Shown: positions 17,401 through 25,140 of the stretch, piece after piece | Numbering within the stretch: position 1 is the first letter of the stretch | How the letters are laid out: the number at the start of each line of letters is the position of its first letter | Virus record (IMG/VR): IMGVR_UViG_3300046507_000422 | Location: 1 to 41,353 of that record | DNA from: a virus | Strand: one strand, 5' to 3' | DNA length: 41,353 bases | Notes under the pieces: model-generated | What the model saw: the letters and a program-made list of their open reading frames with translations, nothing else | The model's database searches: none | Told to the model about the DNA's origin: nothing | Program-made: the position numbers and the translations under genes

Positions 17401-17706
17401 AGCTGCTACGCCGATCACAGCACCGGATGCATCGACGCGGGACACGCTGCCAGTCACCCCGACCGAGCCTACCAAACTGAGCGCCTGCCCTTCCGGAAGC
17501 AGTATAGTCTCAGCCCGCCCCACCCTCACGGTGAATGCGGAGTACTTTTGCTGCAGCGCGTTCGATGCCGGGGCAAATACCGTACCACCCGTCAAATCTG
17601 ACGAAGCCTGCTTGGCCACAATCAGGCCGGCCTCGGTCCCAGCATCAAGCGTGACGATAGCGTTGGCCGGATAGCGGTCGTATGCGCAAAGCAAGCGGAT
17701 CGTCAT
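14467..17706 (-). CDS. Large right-handed beta-helix-like protein encoded inside the head cluster
   Basis: 1079 residues with SD AAGGA before ATG 17706. The N-terminal 60 residues (MTIRLLCAYDRYPANAIVTL, then AGLIVAKQASSDLTGG) look like small head-associated proteins. Residues about 160-560 have the repeated Asn/Gly/Val pattern of parallel beta-helices (IHLNGYNKNTIM, VDNFTSINAPG, NCRGNAIHLNG), as in tailspikes and pectate-lyase-like phage proteins. The C-terminal half is beta-rich. It lies between the small head protein and the connector, not with the fibre, so it may decorate the capsid or act as a head fibre. Enzyme activity on polysaccharide is possible but no catalytic set is evident to me. 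Confidence 0.7.
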   Translation of the reverse strand: MTIRLLCAYDRYPANAIVTLDAGTEAGLIVAKQASSDLTGGTVFAPASNALQQKYSAFTVRVGRAETILLPEGQALSLVGSVGVTGSVSRVDASGAVIGVAAAAVAGSMPQFGPFQGSQRVLIACTAGTIDAMVVDAVVAQRSYLATVTAPSPTGDSAKDFAALRDFFANSANTQHIVFPHNAVYPIYSGAVQLKPGQIVDLNGSVLQRAPELVYTTTTKVGNTSTSVGLSSVTGLQAGMSVIVKGPGDTTGHTLIGTQGTNSDTPLRVLSINPDTKVVTFEAALSLVIDDSSGGNSNELLDVGATFVVKSVMIDATSKIAGSAFTLLNASVDGNWAQNQTANYWASAIELMCYSTGGTVDNFTSINAPGEVYMQHGNQAVLNNFKVTNCRGNAIHLNGYNKNTIMTQLDIDGCNLDIGVGHANGAIIASNNTYRAIVDGFNVRAARLFGIGSWDSSDNAFAKIVNGYVRDCWGGAFQLYNGGSAVAEPSDCHVTNVDVRNCGTSYIGSDPTTTTVAAYARNMHFSKVNFYDSMASFTKLEDSSIDVRFVHTDSGTLTGSSSASGRKDASGTAMNFGGKMNLSSVGGSSNYAAGADVFGVCTLGPFINCDIKVYSRDGTVVAPPTIYSSQAMSFTIVAPGGTAGPTVGTKFDLVSVGGHSGPHLEGTFFDTDVNATCAGYGKVSGSTAEAFQFYNKTNAANALFPSVATNGIMGVTPGGTANVNDANHPGLGWGSGGATTRTRYDMIFTGGTPTVNASGYFFVEDGALTDWKITEPGQYATAPTISLANATGLVNATLSPVMGVCRTKRIPQGNRIKAYIHTAKNPSGGYMCKIDQDTTNAAGAGELEVDVILVADDSGGGKAFSDANREMTNVYLKRVKLIDPGNNFSAANAFDIRALTGGNIGSCRIGEVTSTNSSVSFATPVGWKTYYTQRGSTLAAFAPVGYVGEILTATKASGAAVSLTTATAADVLTLAVTKGNWVMTGNVDYALGGATATSFKSGPSVTLNTLPTQAGGSGLGTDGLASLPLAMTTVTDTLTQASTTTLSVAADTTLHLVAQATFSAGTVAAYGTLSAERVA

Positions 17707-17708
17707 AA

Positions 17709-17927
17709 TCAGTCCTTCTTCAGCGATTCAGCGTAGGCGACCGCGGCAGGGTCGGTGTCAACGACTCCGACCAGCGATTCGACCTGGTCTGCGTCAACAT
17801 CGACGACGTCATCCGGCTGGCCATATGCGCACTCGCGCAGCACGCGGCCACGCACGGTAGCCTGGCTACCCGACTTATCGAGTGCCGTCTTGGCGTCATC
17901 GACGCCATCGTTATTAATCTTGGCCAT
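17709..17927 (-). CDS. Small head-cluster protein
   Basis: 72 residues, acidic in the middle (DDVVDVDADQVESLV), with the pattern TVRGRVLRECAYGQPDDVV seen in small proteins after HK97-type capsid genes. SD GGAGAG is close to ATG 17927. It ends 2 bp before the start of the beta-helix gene. A decoration or connector accessory role is possible; family not recognised. Confidence 0.65.
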   Translation of the reverse strand: MAKINNDGVDDAKTALDKSGSQATVRGRVLRECAYGQPDDVVDVDADQVESLVGVVDTDPAAVAYAESLKKD

Positions 17928-17949
17928 GCTTTTCTCTCCTTGGATCCTC

Positions 17950-17971
17950 GCGGCCGGCGCAAACCGGCCGC
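17950..17971 (-). other. GC-rich hairpin after the major capsid gene
   Basis: Perfect 8-bp stem GCGGCCGG / CCGGCCGC with a 6-base loop in the 54-bp gap after the capsid gene. It has no T tract on the minus strand, so it is more likely a transcript-end stabiliser or processing signal than an intrinsic terminator. Confidence 0.6.
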
Positions 17972-17981
17972 TTTACGTGGG

Positions 17982-19184
17982 TTAGGTGGCGCTGTTGACG
18001 TAGACCTTGACGGCCGATGGCTCCAGCAGGTTGCCGCCGGAACGAGTCCAGCCACAGAAGCCGACCTGGTGCAGCAAGGCGAACGCCGAGTCATCGAAGC
18101 GACTCATCGTGGTGCTGTTCTTGACGTCGCGGATGGTGTACTGGGAGAAGTCGCCGAACGCGATCGATTTCGCGTTGGCGGCCATGACCGCCACGTCGTC
18201 GTTGATCGCGATCGGATGGCCGTTCAGCATATCCGGCGCCGCCTGGGTGATCGCTGGCGTCCAGATCGGGCGGCCAGTGGTGTCCTTGATCTTGGACACG
18301 ATGGCGACCGATGCGTCGTTCATCATGTACTGGGCGTTGCTACGGTAGGCGCGGTTGACCGCGTGCTTCAGGTCCACCAGGTCGTCGTAGATGACGGTGA
18401 CGGTCTGGCCGGTGGTACCGGTCTTGCCGACGCCAGCACGCGGGATCACGCCGTCCGGCAGTGTGGTGCCGCCGCCGATGGTGAAATCGGAGTTCTGCTT
18501 GCGGGCGATCCGCATTGCCAGGCGGTTGATCACCATGGCGATGATGTCGATGGCGCTGTCCTGCACAAGCTGCAGCGGCAGCGCGATCTTCTTGGACGAG
18601 TAGGTGAAGGTCGGCAGTGCCACGGTGCCGAAGGTCATATCCTGGCCGGCGACCGCGGTGTTTTCACCGACGATCTCGCCGACCTCGCCAGTACCGTCGC
18701 TGGTTGGGAAGTTCAACGAGGCACCGGAGTCGGTGGTGATGATGGTAGCGACTTCGCGCATGCCGCCGAAGGCCTTCAGTTTCTCGATCACCAACGCCGC
18801 GATTTCGGCCGGCACGGTGTAGCCGCCCTCGGAGCCGGTGCCGGTCGACATTGCATTGCGGATCGCAATCGCCTGTTCGTTCGTCACGTTGGCGCCGTGG
18901 CGCATCCACAGCGCCACCGCTACCAGCGCGTCGACCTCGACACCGCCGGCACCGGGTTTGGTTGCCTTGCCGGCCGCGCTGTTGAAGAACTGGTCAGCAT
19001 CCAGTTCGCGCATGCGCTCAGCCGACTGGATCTGGGCCTTGGTCAGCTCGATTTCGTTGGCCAGGTTATCGAATTTCGTCTGGTCGTCCTTGGTCCAGGC
19101 CTGGTCGCCTTTTTCGGCCAGCAGGTGGTTGGCTTGGGTAGCGAGGTTGGCAATCTTCTCGCGCAGGGCTTGGATATTGATCAT
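17982..19184 (-). CDS. HK97-type major capsid protein
   Basis: 400 residues. Residues 1-70 are helical and charged (the scaffold-like delta region), then the HK97 fold: NAMSTGTGSEGGYTVPAE, REVATIITTDSGASLNFP, ALPLQLVQDSAIDI, and the C-terminal GHPIAINDDVAVM and AFGDFSQYTIRDV. The delta region would be removed by the neighbouring ClpP-like protease after shell assembly. A terminator-type hairpin stands just before its ribosome site. Confidence 0.95.
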   Translation of the reverse strand: MINIQALREKIANLATQANHLLAEKGDQAWTKDDQTKFDNLANEIELTKAQIQSAERMRELDADQFFNSAAGKATKPGAGGVEVDALVAVALWMRHGANVTNEQAIAIRNAMSTGTGSEGGYTVPAEIAALVIEKLKAFGGMREVATIITTDSGASLNFPTSDGTGEVGEIVGENTAVAGQDMTFGTVALPTFTYSSKKIALPLQLVQDSAIDIIAMVINRLAMRIARKQNSDFTIGGGTTLPDGVIPRAGVGKTGTTGQTVTVIYDDLVDLKHAVNRAYRSNAQYMMNDASVAIVSKIKDTTGRPIWTPAITQAAPDMLNGHPIAINDDVAVMAANAKSIAFGDFSQYTIRDVKNSTTMSRFDDSAFALLHQVGFCGWTRSGGNLLEPSAVKVYVNSAT

Positions 19185-19198
19185 GTTGATCTTTCAAA

Positions 19199-19223
19199 TA
19201 AAAAAGGGAACCGAGTGGCTCCC
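19199..19223 (-). terminator. Terminator-type hairpin directly before the capsid gene
   Basis: Minus-strand GGGAGCC-ACTC-GGTTCCC (19223-19206, one G-T pair) followed by six T. The T run ends only about 15 bases before the capsid ATG at 19184, leaving no space for a promoter, so transcription from upstream must read through at some rate. Confidence 0.75.
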
Positions 19224-19267
19224 ATGGGGCGAGGTGACCGACCTCGGCGGGCGTAGCGCGAGAAGCG

Positions 19268-20008
19268 TTACAAAGCTTGAATCAGGGCAAGACGATTCCG
19301 GTTCGATTGGGTCATGCTGGGCACCGGCTCGGCAGGCGCCGGTGCTGGCGGTGATACGGGTGGCGCCGGTGGCGACTGCAACAGCGCCTTGGGCGTCTTG
19401 TCGAAAGCGGCCAGGTTCCAGGTATTGCTGGCCTTTGCGGTAGTCGCCATGCGATCCACGAAGCCAGCTTCGATCGCCTCCGCGGCGGTGAACCAGGTTT
19501 CCGCCTCCATCCACGCGACCACCTGCTCGACGCTCTGGCCGGACTCGGCCGCATACTCCGCCGAGATCACGCCTTCGACCTTTTCCAGCAGGTCCGCTAC
19601 CTCGCGCAGATCGGCCTTGTCGCCCCACGCCATGGCGCTGGCGTTGTGGATCATGAAAAAGCCGCCGTCCGAGATCTCGACCTCGCTGCAGGCCAGCGCG
19701 CAGCTGGTGGCAGCGCTGGCGGCCACGCTATCGATGTGGGCGATACTCTTGCCGGGGAAGCGCTTGATGGCCTCGATGATGGCGCGGCTCTCGAACACAT
19801 CGCCGCCCGGCGAGTTGATACGGACGTGCAGCGTCTCGGCGTCGCCGGCGGCTGCGATGTCGGCGATGACGCCCTTGGCGCTGACGCCCCAGTAGGCGTC
19901 GATGATGTCGTAGATGTAGATCGTCGCATCGGTGCCGTTGCGCACCATGCTGACGGTCTGCTTCTCGCGCTTGGCATTGTCGAGGTACAGCTGGAGGATC
20001 TTGTTCAT
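19268..20008 (-). CDS. ClpP-like prohead maturation protease (S14)
   Basis: 246 residues. HVRINSPGGDVFES (61-74), the serine motif VAASAA with Ser98, and FFMIHNAS with His121 match ClpP-type phage proteases. The C-terminus (about 200-246) is Pro/Ala-rich and may be a scaffold or binding tail. It lies between portal and capsid, overlaps the portal stop as ATGA, and would cleave the capsid delta domain. Confidence 0.92.
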   Translation of the reverse strand: MNKILQLYLDNAKREKQTVSMVRNGTDATIYIYDIIDAYWGVSAKGVIADIAAAGDAETLHVRINSPGGDVFESRAIIEAIKRFPGKSIAHIDSVAASAATSCALACSEVEISDGGFFMIHNASAMAWGDKADLREVADLLEKVEGVISAEYAAESGQSVEQVVAWMEAETWFTAAEAIEAGFVDRMATTAKASNTWNLAAFDKTPKALLQSPPAPPVSPPAPAPAEPVPSMTQSNRNRLALIQAL

Positions 20009-21321
20009 GGGGCTGGCGTACTTTCCTGGTTCGAATTGGCTGCGGGCTTGGTGCCATCGCGCGGTGCGCGGTAGAGCACGTCGCCGCCCTCGATGGGGGG
20101 CAGACGCTTGATGCGCCGTACTTCGTTGACCGTCATGTGGGCATCGCCACTTCCCGGACCGCCAAGCGCGGAGCGGAAGTAGTCACCCTGGGCCTTGATA
20201 TCGCCCTCATACAGGGCATCGCGGTAGAACTCCAGAAAGCGGCCGCTGTTACGCGGGTAGAGCTTCCGGTTCAATTCCTGCTCGATCTTGCGCAACCAGG
20301 TGTTGAGCGTATATTGCACAAAGGCTCGGCCAATACTCTCGATCCCGGAGCCCCAGGACGTGGCGCCCGTGGATTCGTTGATCATGAAGCCCGGTACGCC
20401 AAAAGCGCGCGCCACGTCGAGCACCTGGAACTTGCGCGCCTCCAGCAACTGCGCATCCTCGGCGCTCAGGCTCAGTTCCTTGGCGGTGATCCCCTCGGTC
20501 AGCACCAACGGTAGCTTGTGGGCGTTGGTCAGGCCGGCGTATTTGCGCACGAAAGCGTCTTGCAGGTCCTTTATCTGCTCGCTGTTCATCTTGTTCGCTG
20601 ACGACAGGATGATTGACGGATGCGCGCCGCCTTCGAAAAACTTGCCACTGTACTCGTCCATAGCCAGCGCGTTGCCAATCGCGTTGCGCGCGCCGTACTG
20701 GATCACACTCATCGAGCGCATGGTCGCGTCATCGAAGCCCAGGCCGGGGAAGTGCAAGATATCTGCCGGGTCGAACCAGGTGGAGATGCCGTGGGACGGC
20801 AGGTTCACGTAGTACCGCACGCCGCCGTTATTTGGATCGCGAATTGGCGAAACGCAGCCCCATGGCAGCGGCAGGAATTCACGGAAACTGCCGTTCAGGC
20901 TTCGCCGGATCAGCGTATAAGCATCGCCGCGCAGCAGCTGGGCCATGCTGACGCCCTCCCACCACGATGCAGCCGTGTATTGATCGCTGGGCTGCTCGTT
21001 CAGCTTGTACCAAAGGTCGCTGCGCGGCAGCCTGGCCGGGATATCCCCACCGTCTAGCCGATATTCGTGGATCGGCATGTTGACGATGGCGCCTGATATC
21101 TTCGCCACGCACGCGGCCACTGCCGACACGCGCATGGCGGTGGTCGCCGTCACCGTGGTGCCGGACTGCGAAACGCCGAACGCCTCCATGACGCTCTGAC
21201 TGTAGGTGACGTTCGATAAGCTACGCCCGGCTTGGCGCTCGGCCCGCCAGTTGGTGAGAATCGGCGATCCCTCCACCGCAGCACGGCGCTGCACGTCGTC
21301 CCACGATGTTTTATTGGTCAT
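20005..21321 (-). CDS. Portal protein, HK97 family
   Basis: 438 residues. Recognisable portal segments: TTAMRVSAVAACVAKISGAI, LNEQPSDQYTAASWWEGV, LPWGCVSPIRDPNNGGVRYY, and GKFFEGGAHPSIIL. It forms the 12-fold ring at the packaging vertex. Start ATG overlaps the large terminase stop, and its end overlaps the protease start, so the three are co-translated. Confidence 0.95.
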   Translation of the reverse strand: MTNKTSWDDVQRRAAVEGSPILTNWRAERQAGRSLSNVTYSQSVMEAFGVSQSGTTVTATTAMRVSAVAACVAKISGAIVNMPIHEYRLDGGDIPARLPRSDLWYKLNEQPSDQYTAASWWEGVSMAQLLRGDAYTLIRRSLNGSFREFLPLPWGCVSPIRDPNNGGVRYYVNLPSHGISTWFDPADILHFPGLGFDDATMRSMSVIQYGARNAIGNALAMDEYSGKFFEGGAHPSIILSSANKMNSEQIKDLQDAFVRKYAGLTNAHKLPLVLTEGITAKELSLSAEDAQLLEARKFQVLDVARAFGVPGFMINESTGATSWGSGIESIGRAFVQYTLNTWLRKIEQELNRKLYPRNSGRFLEFYRDALYEGDIKAQGDYFRSALGGPGSGDAHMTVNEVRRIKRLPPIEGGDVLYRAPRDGTKPAANSNQESTPAP

Positions 21322-23021
21322 AGTTCAACAAATCCCTGGGTAATCACGCCATCCAAATCGTGCGCCACGATGGCCCGGTTCAGACACATCAGCAAAGCAA
21401 CGACCCCATCTATCTTGTTTTCCTCACGCTCTTTGCGCGGGAAGATGTTCTCTTTCGCATCCCGGTGGCAGACCGTGTTGCTGACCATCCAGGTCAGCAA
21501 CTCGTCACCGTCGTGATGGAAACGCTTTTGCAGCACCAACGCTTCCAGCCATTTCATCGGCTCACTGAAGTTTTTGACCGTCGACCCAACTTCGATCATC
21601 GGCAGGCCGGCCGCGACCATGCGCTGGCTGAACTGCGTCGCCTGGAATGGGTCGTATGGCGCTTCCAGCACCGTGAACTGCTTCGCGTCGGAGAGGAAGT
21701 CCTCTTCCACGACGGCGAAGTCGGTCACGTTGCCCGGCGTGGCCACCAGCAGGCCGCGGCGCGACCAGCCGCTGTACTGCGAATTCGTGCCTTCCTCAAT
21801 CGCTTTCTCGTTCAGGAAGTAGCGGCCGAAGCCGTAGTAATGCCGCACGCCGCCGATATCACGCCAGAACAGGCGCATCTTGGCGGCGATATCCACCTTG
21901 CTGGCCAGGTCGTGAGAGACGAAGCACTCCTCACCAGCGAAGTCGTCTATCTTCAACGCCGGGTCGCCGCAGCTGTCCCAGGCGCGCATGTCCATCCAGG
22001 CGCTGTCGGCGTTGACCCAGATGTTTAGCCGCTTGGTCAGGAAGCCGTTCTGCGCCGATGCCATCGACATGGCCTTGCGGCATCCTTCCTCCATGTCGTC
22101 CGGCATCACACTGATGCCGTAGTTCGGGTTGGCCTTGGCCCATACCGCCGGGTCGGTCCAGTCGTCGCCCTCGTCGATCGTGTAGATGATCCCGAAGAAG
22201 CTCTCATCGGAGAAGCTGCCGTCAAGAATCTTCGTCACGTGGATGCGCTGCTCGTAACAGATCCCGCTGCGGTCACTCCCCGCCGTGGTGATCATCCACA
22301 GGATCGGCTGCGACCGGGCGCCGGTGCCGCTATCGAGCACGTCGTACAGGTCGCGCTTCTTGTGCGCATGCAGCTCATCGATCACGCCGCAGTGGATGTT
22401 CAGACCGTCCAGCGTACTGCCCTCCGCGTTCAGCGGCCGGAACACGCTGGCGGTCTCCGGTACCGACATGCTGTGCTTGCCGATATCGACACCGAACCGC
22501 GAAACGAACGAGGGCTCGCGCTGCGCCATCACCACCGAGTCGTTGAACACGATGCGCGCCTGCTCGCCGGTGGTGGCGGCGCTGTACACCTCGGCGCCAG
22601 GCTCGCCATCGGCGGTCAGCATGTAGTTCGCCACGCCTGACGACAGCGTGGACTTGGCGTTCTTGCGCGGTACCTCGATATACACCCGCTTGAAGCGCCG
22701 CTTGCCGGTCTCGGCTACCTTCCATCCGAAGACCACGCACAGGATGAAGCACTGCCAGTCCTCCAGGGCGATCTTCGGATACACCATCTGCCCGCCAACC
22801 AACACCGGCCGGGCCCACTCGCCCTTGATGTGCGGCAGCAGCTGCTGAAACTGGCATACCCGGTTGGCCGCCACCTCGTCAAACACATACCGCCAACCGC
22901 CAGCCGCACGCGCCAGGTCGTCCAGGTGGCGCCGACATGCGGCCTTGACCCATTTGCAGGCTACGACTTCCCCTCCGACCACCCGCTGGGCGTATCGATT
23001 GGCGCGCTCTACAAAGGTCAT
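21318..23021 (-). CDS. Terminase large subunit (ATPase/nuclease)
   Basis: 567 codons from ATG 23021 (MTFVERANRYAQRVVGG), four bases after the small-subunit stop; the open frame extends to 23147 but this start fits the family and spacing. Walker A variant PRKNAKST at about residues 118-125, Walker B GVIDELHAH, and a nuclease region with the acidic motif VSHDLASKVDI. It follows the HK97-type large terminase pattern. It translocates DNA into the prohead and cuts genome units. Confidence 0.94.
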   Translation of the reverse strand: MTFVERANRYAQRVVGGEVVACKWVKAACRRHLDDLARAAGGWRYVFDEVAANRVCQFQQLLPHIKGEWARPVLVGGQMVYPKIALEDWQCFILCVVFGWKVAETGKRRFKRVYIEVPRKNAKSTLSSGVANYMLTADGEPGAEVYSAATTGEQARIVFNDSVVMAQREPSFVSRFGVDIGKHSMSVPETASVFRPLNAEGSTLDGLNIHCGVIDELHAHKKRDLYDVLDSGTGARSQPILWMITTAGSDRSGICYEQRIHVTKILDGSFSDESFFGIIYTIDEGDDWTDPAVWAKANPNYGISVMPDDMEEGCRKAMSMASAQNGFLTKRLNIWVNADSAWMDMRAWDSCGDPALKIDDFAGEECFVSHDLASKVDIAAKMRLFWRDIGGVRHYYGFGRYFLNEKAIEEGTNSQYSGWSRRGLLVATPGNVTDFAVVEEDFLSDAKQFTVLEAPYDPFQATQFSQRMVAAGLPMIEVGSTVKNFSEPMKWLEALVLQKRFHHDGDELLTWMVSNTVCHRDAKENIFPRKEREENKIDGVVALLMCLNRAIVAHDLDGVITQGFVEL

Positions 23022-23025
23022 CGCA

Positions 23026-23556
23026 TCAGAAATTATCGAAGCTGGTCGGCGCGCCGCCAGCGCCGCCCTCAAACAGAGACAACTGCGCAGCGCGGGTGCC
23101 GGTGACGACCTTGGCGCGCAGCGCCGGCGACAGCCCGAACTCGCCAAGCAGCTTCATCAGAATCTCGCGCTCTCGGTTCAAGAGCTGGTACCGGGCCGAT
23201 TGCATTTCGTAGCCCTGCACCGTGCGCGAGATGTATGGCGTCTCGGGGTCCTGGTTCTTTTCCAGAGCCTGCACCGTCAGCCGCGACAACGCGGTCTCGA
23301 ACAGCACCACGCGCTCGACAGCCTGGCAAAGCATGCCCAACATGTGCTGGTCCAGCTTGGCGATGATGTTGTTGCGCACCAGTTCGGCGGTGATGCGCTT
23401 CCATTCCTTTCGCGCCTCCCGCCCCAGGTACTTTGGCGGATCCGGGATTTCGACCTGAGGGCGCAGTTGGCCGTCGGTGACGACAGGCCGGTGGCCGCGA
23501 TTCCCCTCCAGCAGCTTCAATTCCGCCGGTTTCGGCTTTGGTCCACGTGCACCCAT
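23026..23556 (-). CDS. Terminase small subunit (P27 family)
   Basis: 176 residues beginning MGARGPKPKPAELKLLEGN, the classic start of P27-type small terminases, with PKYLGREARKEWKRITAEL following. SD GAGGG lies near ATG 23556. It recognises the packaging site and is immediately upstream of the large subunit. Confidence 0.92.
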   Translation of the reverse strand: MGARGPKPKPAELKLLEGNRGHRPVVTDGQLRPQVEIPDPPKYLGREARKEWKRITAELVRNNIIAKLDQHMLGMLCQAVERVVLFETALSRLTVQALEKNQDPETPYISRTVQGYEMQSARYQLLNREREILMKLLGEFGLSPALRAKVVTGTRAAQLSLFEGGAGGAPTSFDNF

Positions 23557-23699
23557 GACACCCTCTCTCTATACCCCCCACCTAATAACCTGCGCGCACA
23601 AAAAAGAGGGGAACCAGACGGTCTAGACCGCACATGCGCCCGGACTTTTGACCCGCCCCTCCCCTCGTGCGATGCGCCAACAACCGACCACGCGGCCCG
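23557..23699. other. Gap between HNH and small terminase, candidate cos/packaging region
   Basis: 143 bp without a gene. It holds a perfect 12-bp palindrome CGGTCTAGACCG (23619-23630), a shorter one TGCGCGCA (23591-23598), a C/T-rich tract near 23565-23582 and purine runs. Cos sites of HK97-like phages often lie here, beside the HNH and small terminase genes. The site itself is not demonstrated. Confidence 0.4.
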
Positions 23700-24074
23700 C
23701 TATGGCCTCGGCACTTGACCGTAGCCACCATCCTCCCGCGCCGTCTTCCGGCTGTGGCAGGGCTTGCAAAGCGGCTGCCAGTTGCCGGTGTCCCAAAACA
23801 ATGCCTGGTCGCCCCGGTGTGGGATGATGTGGTCGACCTCGGTGGCAGGCGTCACCATGCCGCGCCTGTCGCAATGCCTGCACAGCGGGTTAGCGCGCAG
23901 GTAGGTGTCGCGCGCCTTCTGCCATCGGTAGTTGTAGCCGCGCTCGGATGACGACTCGCGCCGAGCATCCGCCTGCTGCTTGTGGACCTTGACGTGCGCG
24001 GGACAGTAGCCTGCCGCATCGATTACCTTGCCACACCCTGGGTGCCGGCAGATCGCCTTCGCCCCCAGTGCCAT
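23700..24074 (-). CDS. HNH endonuclease
   Basis: 124 residues with two zinc-ligand sets (CRHPGCGK with YCPAH; CRHCDRRG with CKPCH) and the HNH core VDHIIPHRGD, NWQPLCKPCHSRKT. In HK97-like phages HNH proteins beside the terminase assist cos cleavage. Start ATG 24074 follows GAGG. Position and domain agree. Confidence 0.92.
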   Translation of the reverse strand: MALGAKAICRHPGCGKVIDAAGYCPAHVKVHKQQADARRESSSERGYNYRWQKARDTYLRANPLCRHCDRRGMVTPATEVDHIIPHRGDQALFWDTGNWQPLCKPCHSRKTAREDGGYGQVPRP

Positions 24075-24083
24075 GTCACATCC

Positions 24084-24197
24084 TCAGTTGAACCGACCAG
24101 ATCCAGGTCCACGCACCTTCGTCAAGCGGATCGCCAACTGCATGCGCGCCAGCTCGATCGCCACCATCAACCAGATGCGTTCAGCGGCGACTGTCAT
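24084..24197 (-). CDS. Small hypothetical phage protein (37 aa)
   Basis: Reads M T V A A E R I W L and ends GSGRFN with TGA at 24086-24084. A GGAG ribosome site lies 8 bases before the ATG, and the stop is 10 bases before the HNH start. The middle is hydrophobic and helical (WLMVAIELARMQLAIRL). Small genes here are common in this phage type. Function unknown. Confidence 0.5.
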   Translation of the reverse strand: MTVAAERIWLMVAIELARMQLAIRLTKVRGPGSGRFN

Positions 24198-24213
24198 GGC
24201 GGCGACTCCAAAC

Positions 24214-24248
24214 GAAAAAGCCGCTGGCGCGGTGAGGCGGCAGCGGCT
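24214..24248 (-). terminator. Intrinsic terminator, second of a tandem pair
   Basis: Minus-strand stem CAGCGGCT / AGCCGCTG (24248-24241 with 24226-24219) and a T run. It stands before the packaging genes and 20 bp after the first terminator. Confidence 0.8.
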
Positions 24249-24268
24249 GGGTGTACCGGTCAGAATGC

Positions 24269-24299
24269 AAAAAGCCCGCGTCGGTCAGGAGGCGGGCTT
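24269..24299 (-). terminator. Intrinsic terminator, first of a tandem pair
   Basis: Minus-strand stem AAGCCCGC / GCGGGCTT (24299-24292 with 24279-24272) and a T run. It follows the 24343-24828 gene. Tandem terminators between early and late genes are the usual target of a Q-type antiterminator. Confidence 0.82.
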
Positions 24300-24342
24300 A
24301 CTTTTCTTCAGGCGAGCGGAGTCGGTCTGTGCACGAACTATA

Positions 24343-24828
24343 TCAAAAAAGAACGGCGGTGCAAACATTATTTTGAAGTCGCCGCCGTAATTCACCGCGC
24401 GCCTCCTGCGCCACATCGATGAACGAGGCGCGCGGGAAGCTCCATGGCGTGGCCTGGCTGCACATCTTGTAGATCGCCCAGATGTGGATGCGCTCCATGC
24501 TGTCGATCATCGCGTCCGTGGCCTGGGCGATGCGCACGTCGTTCGCGCGCTGCGCCTCATGCAGGTCCACACCATGGCCGTCACCGTCCGCGCTCAGGCC
24601 GCGCATAGTTTTGACCGCCAGCAGCCTGTCCGGCCCTTCCGCCATCCACGCCATCCAAAGCTCCAGGCACAGGTCCAACGGGTCGGCGGTGGCCGTCGGT
24701 TCCAGCATTACGGCCGGCGCCGCCGGCACGATCACCCGCACCACTGGCTTGCGCTCCTCCACGCACACGAAGTCCGGGACCGCGGCGCAGGTGCCGCGCC
24801 AGCCAAGTGTCAATTTTTCTCTTTTCAT
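24343..24828 (-). CDS. Unrecognised protein at the early/late boundary, possible late regulator
   Basis: 161 residues. The C-terminal half (ERIHIWAIYKMCSQATPWSFP, then EARGELRRRLQNNV) is helical and basic. I do not recognise a named family. It is the last gene before two tandem intrinsic terminators and the packaging genes, the place of antiterminator Q in lambdoid phages, so a late-transcription role is plausible. The start ATG 24828 has AGGGGA upstream. Confidence 0.6.
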   Translation of the reverse strand: MKREKLTLGWRGTCAAVPDFVCVEERKPVVRVIVPAAPAVMLEPTATADPLDLCLELWMAWMAEGPDRLLAVKTMRGLSADGDGHGVDLHEAQRANDVRIAQATDAMIDSMERIHIWAIYKMCSQATPWSFPRASFIDVAQEARGELRRRLQNNVCTAVLF

Positions 24829-24869
24829 TCCGATCCCCTATCGATCCCGCCTACTTGGCCTATTTCCAC

Positions 24870-25140
24870 TGAAATGCAGGGTGGTTCATACTTCAAATCA
24901 AACCCTGCATCGCTACAACCCGCACCAACACTCACTCGTAGCAGGGTATATACGGTATGCAGGGTATTTTCGTAATCACATACACGAAAAATACATGGCA
25001 CCACCATCACACAAAATTCCGCGCATACGCGGAACAACCCTGCAAACCCTATATACCCTGCTACACACCAGCATTCATGCGGCTTACAACGATGCAGGGT
25101 TTGCTTTCAACCCTGCTCCACCCTGCATCAACCCTGCTCA
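24870..25140. repeat. Iteron-like array of GCAGGGT / ACCCTGC, candidate replication origin
   Basis: About 300 bp between the 24828 and 25128 genes, AT-richer than its surroundings. Ten copies of the 7-mer GCAGGGT in either orientation begin at 24876, 24902, 24941, 24959, 25037, 25055, 25094, 25110, 25120 and 25131. Two pairs spaced 18 bp form a 28-bp inverted repeat (24939-24966 against about 25036-25063, three mismatches). Between them lie two further hairpins (TTTTCGT / ACGAAAA at 24967-24990; TTCCGCG / CGCGGAA at 25017-25034). Its place next to the primase/helicase suggests an origin. Confidence 0.7.

Noticed and set aside
24825-25037. 70-codon minus frame beginning at TTG and ending in ATGA overlap with the 24828 gene
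   Set aside because: It runs through the iteron array, starts at TTG within a repeat, is Cys-rich and unlike any protein; the overlap alone is not enough.
24870-25140. CRISPR-like reading of the GCAGGGT repeats
   Set aside because: The unit is only 7 bp, in both orientations, with unequal spacing and no cas genes; iterons fit better.
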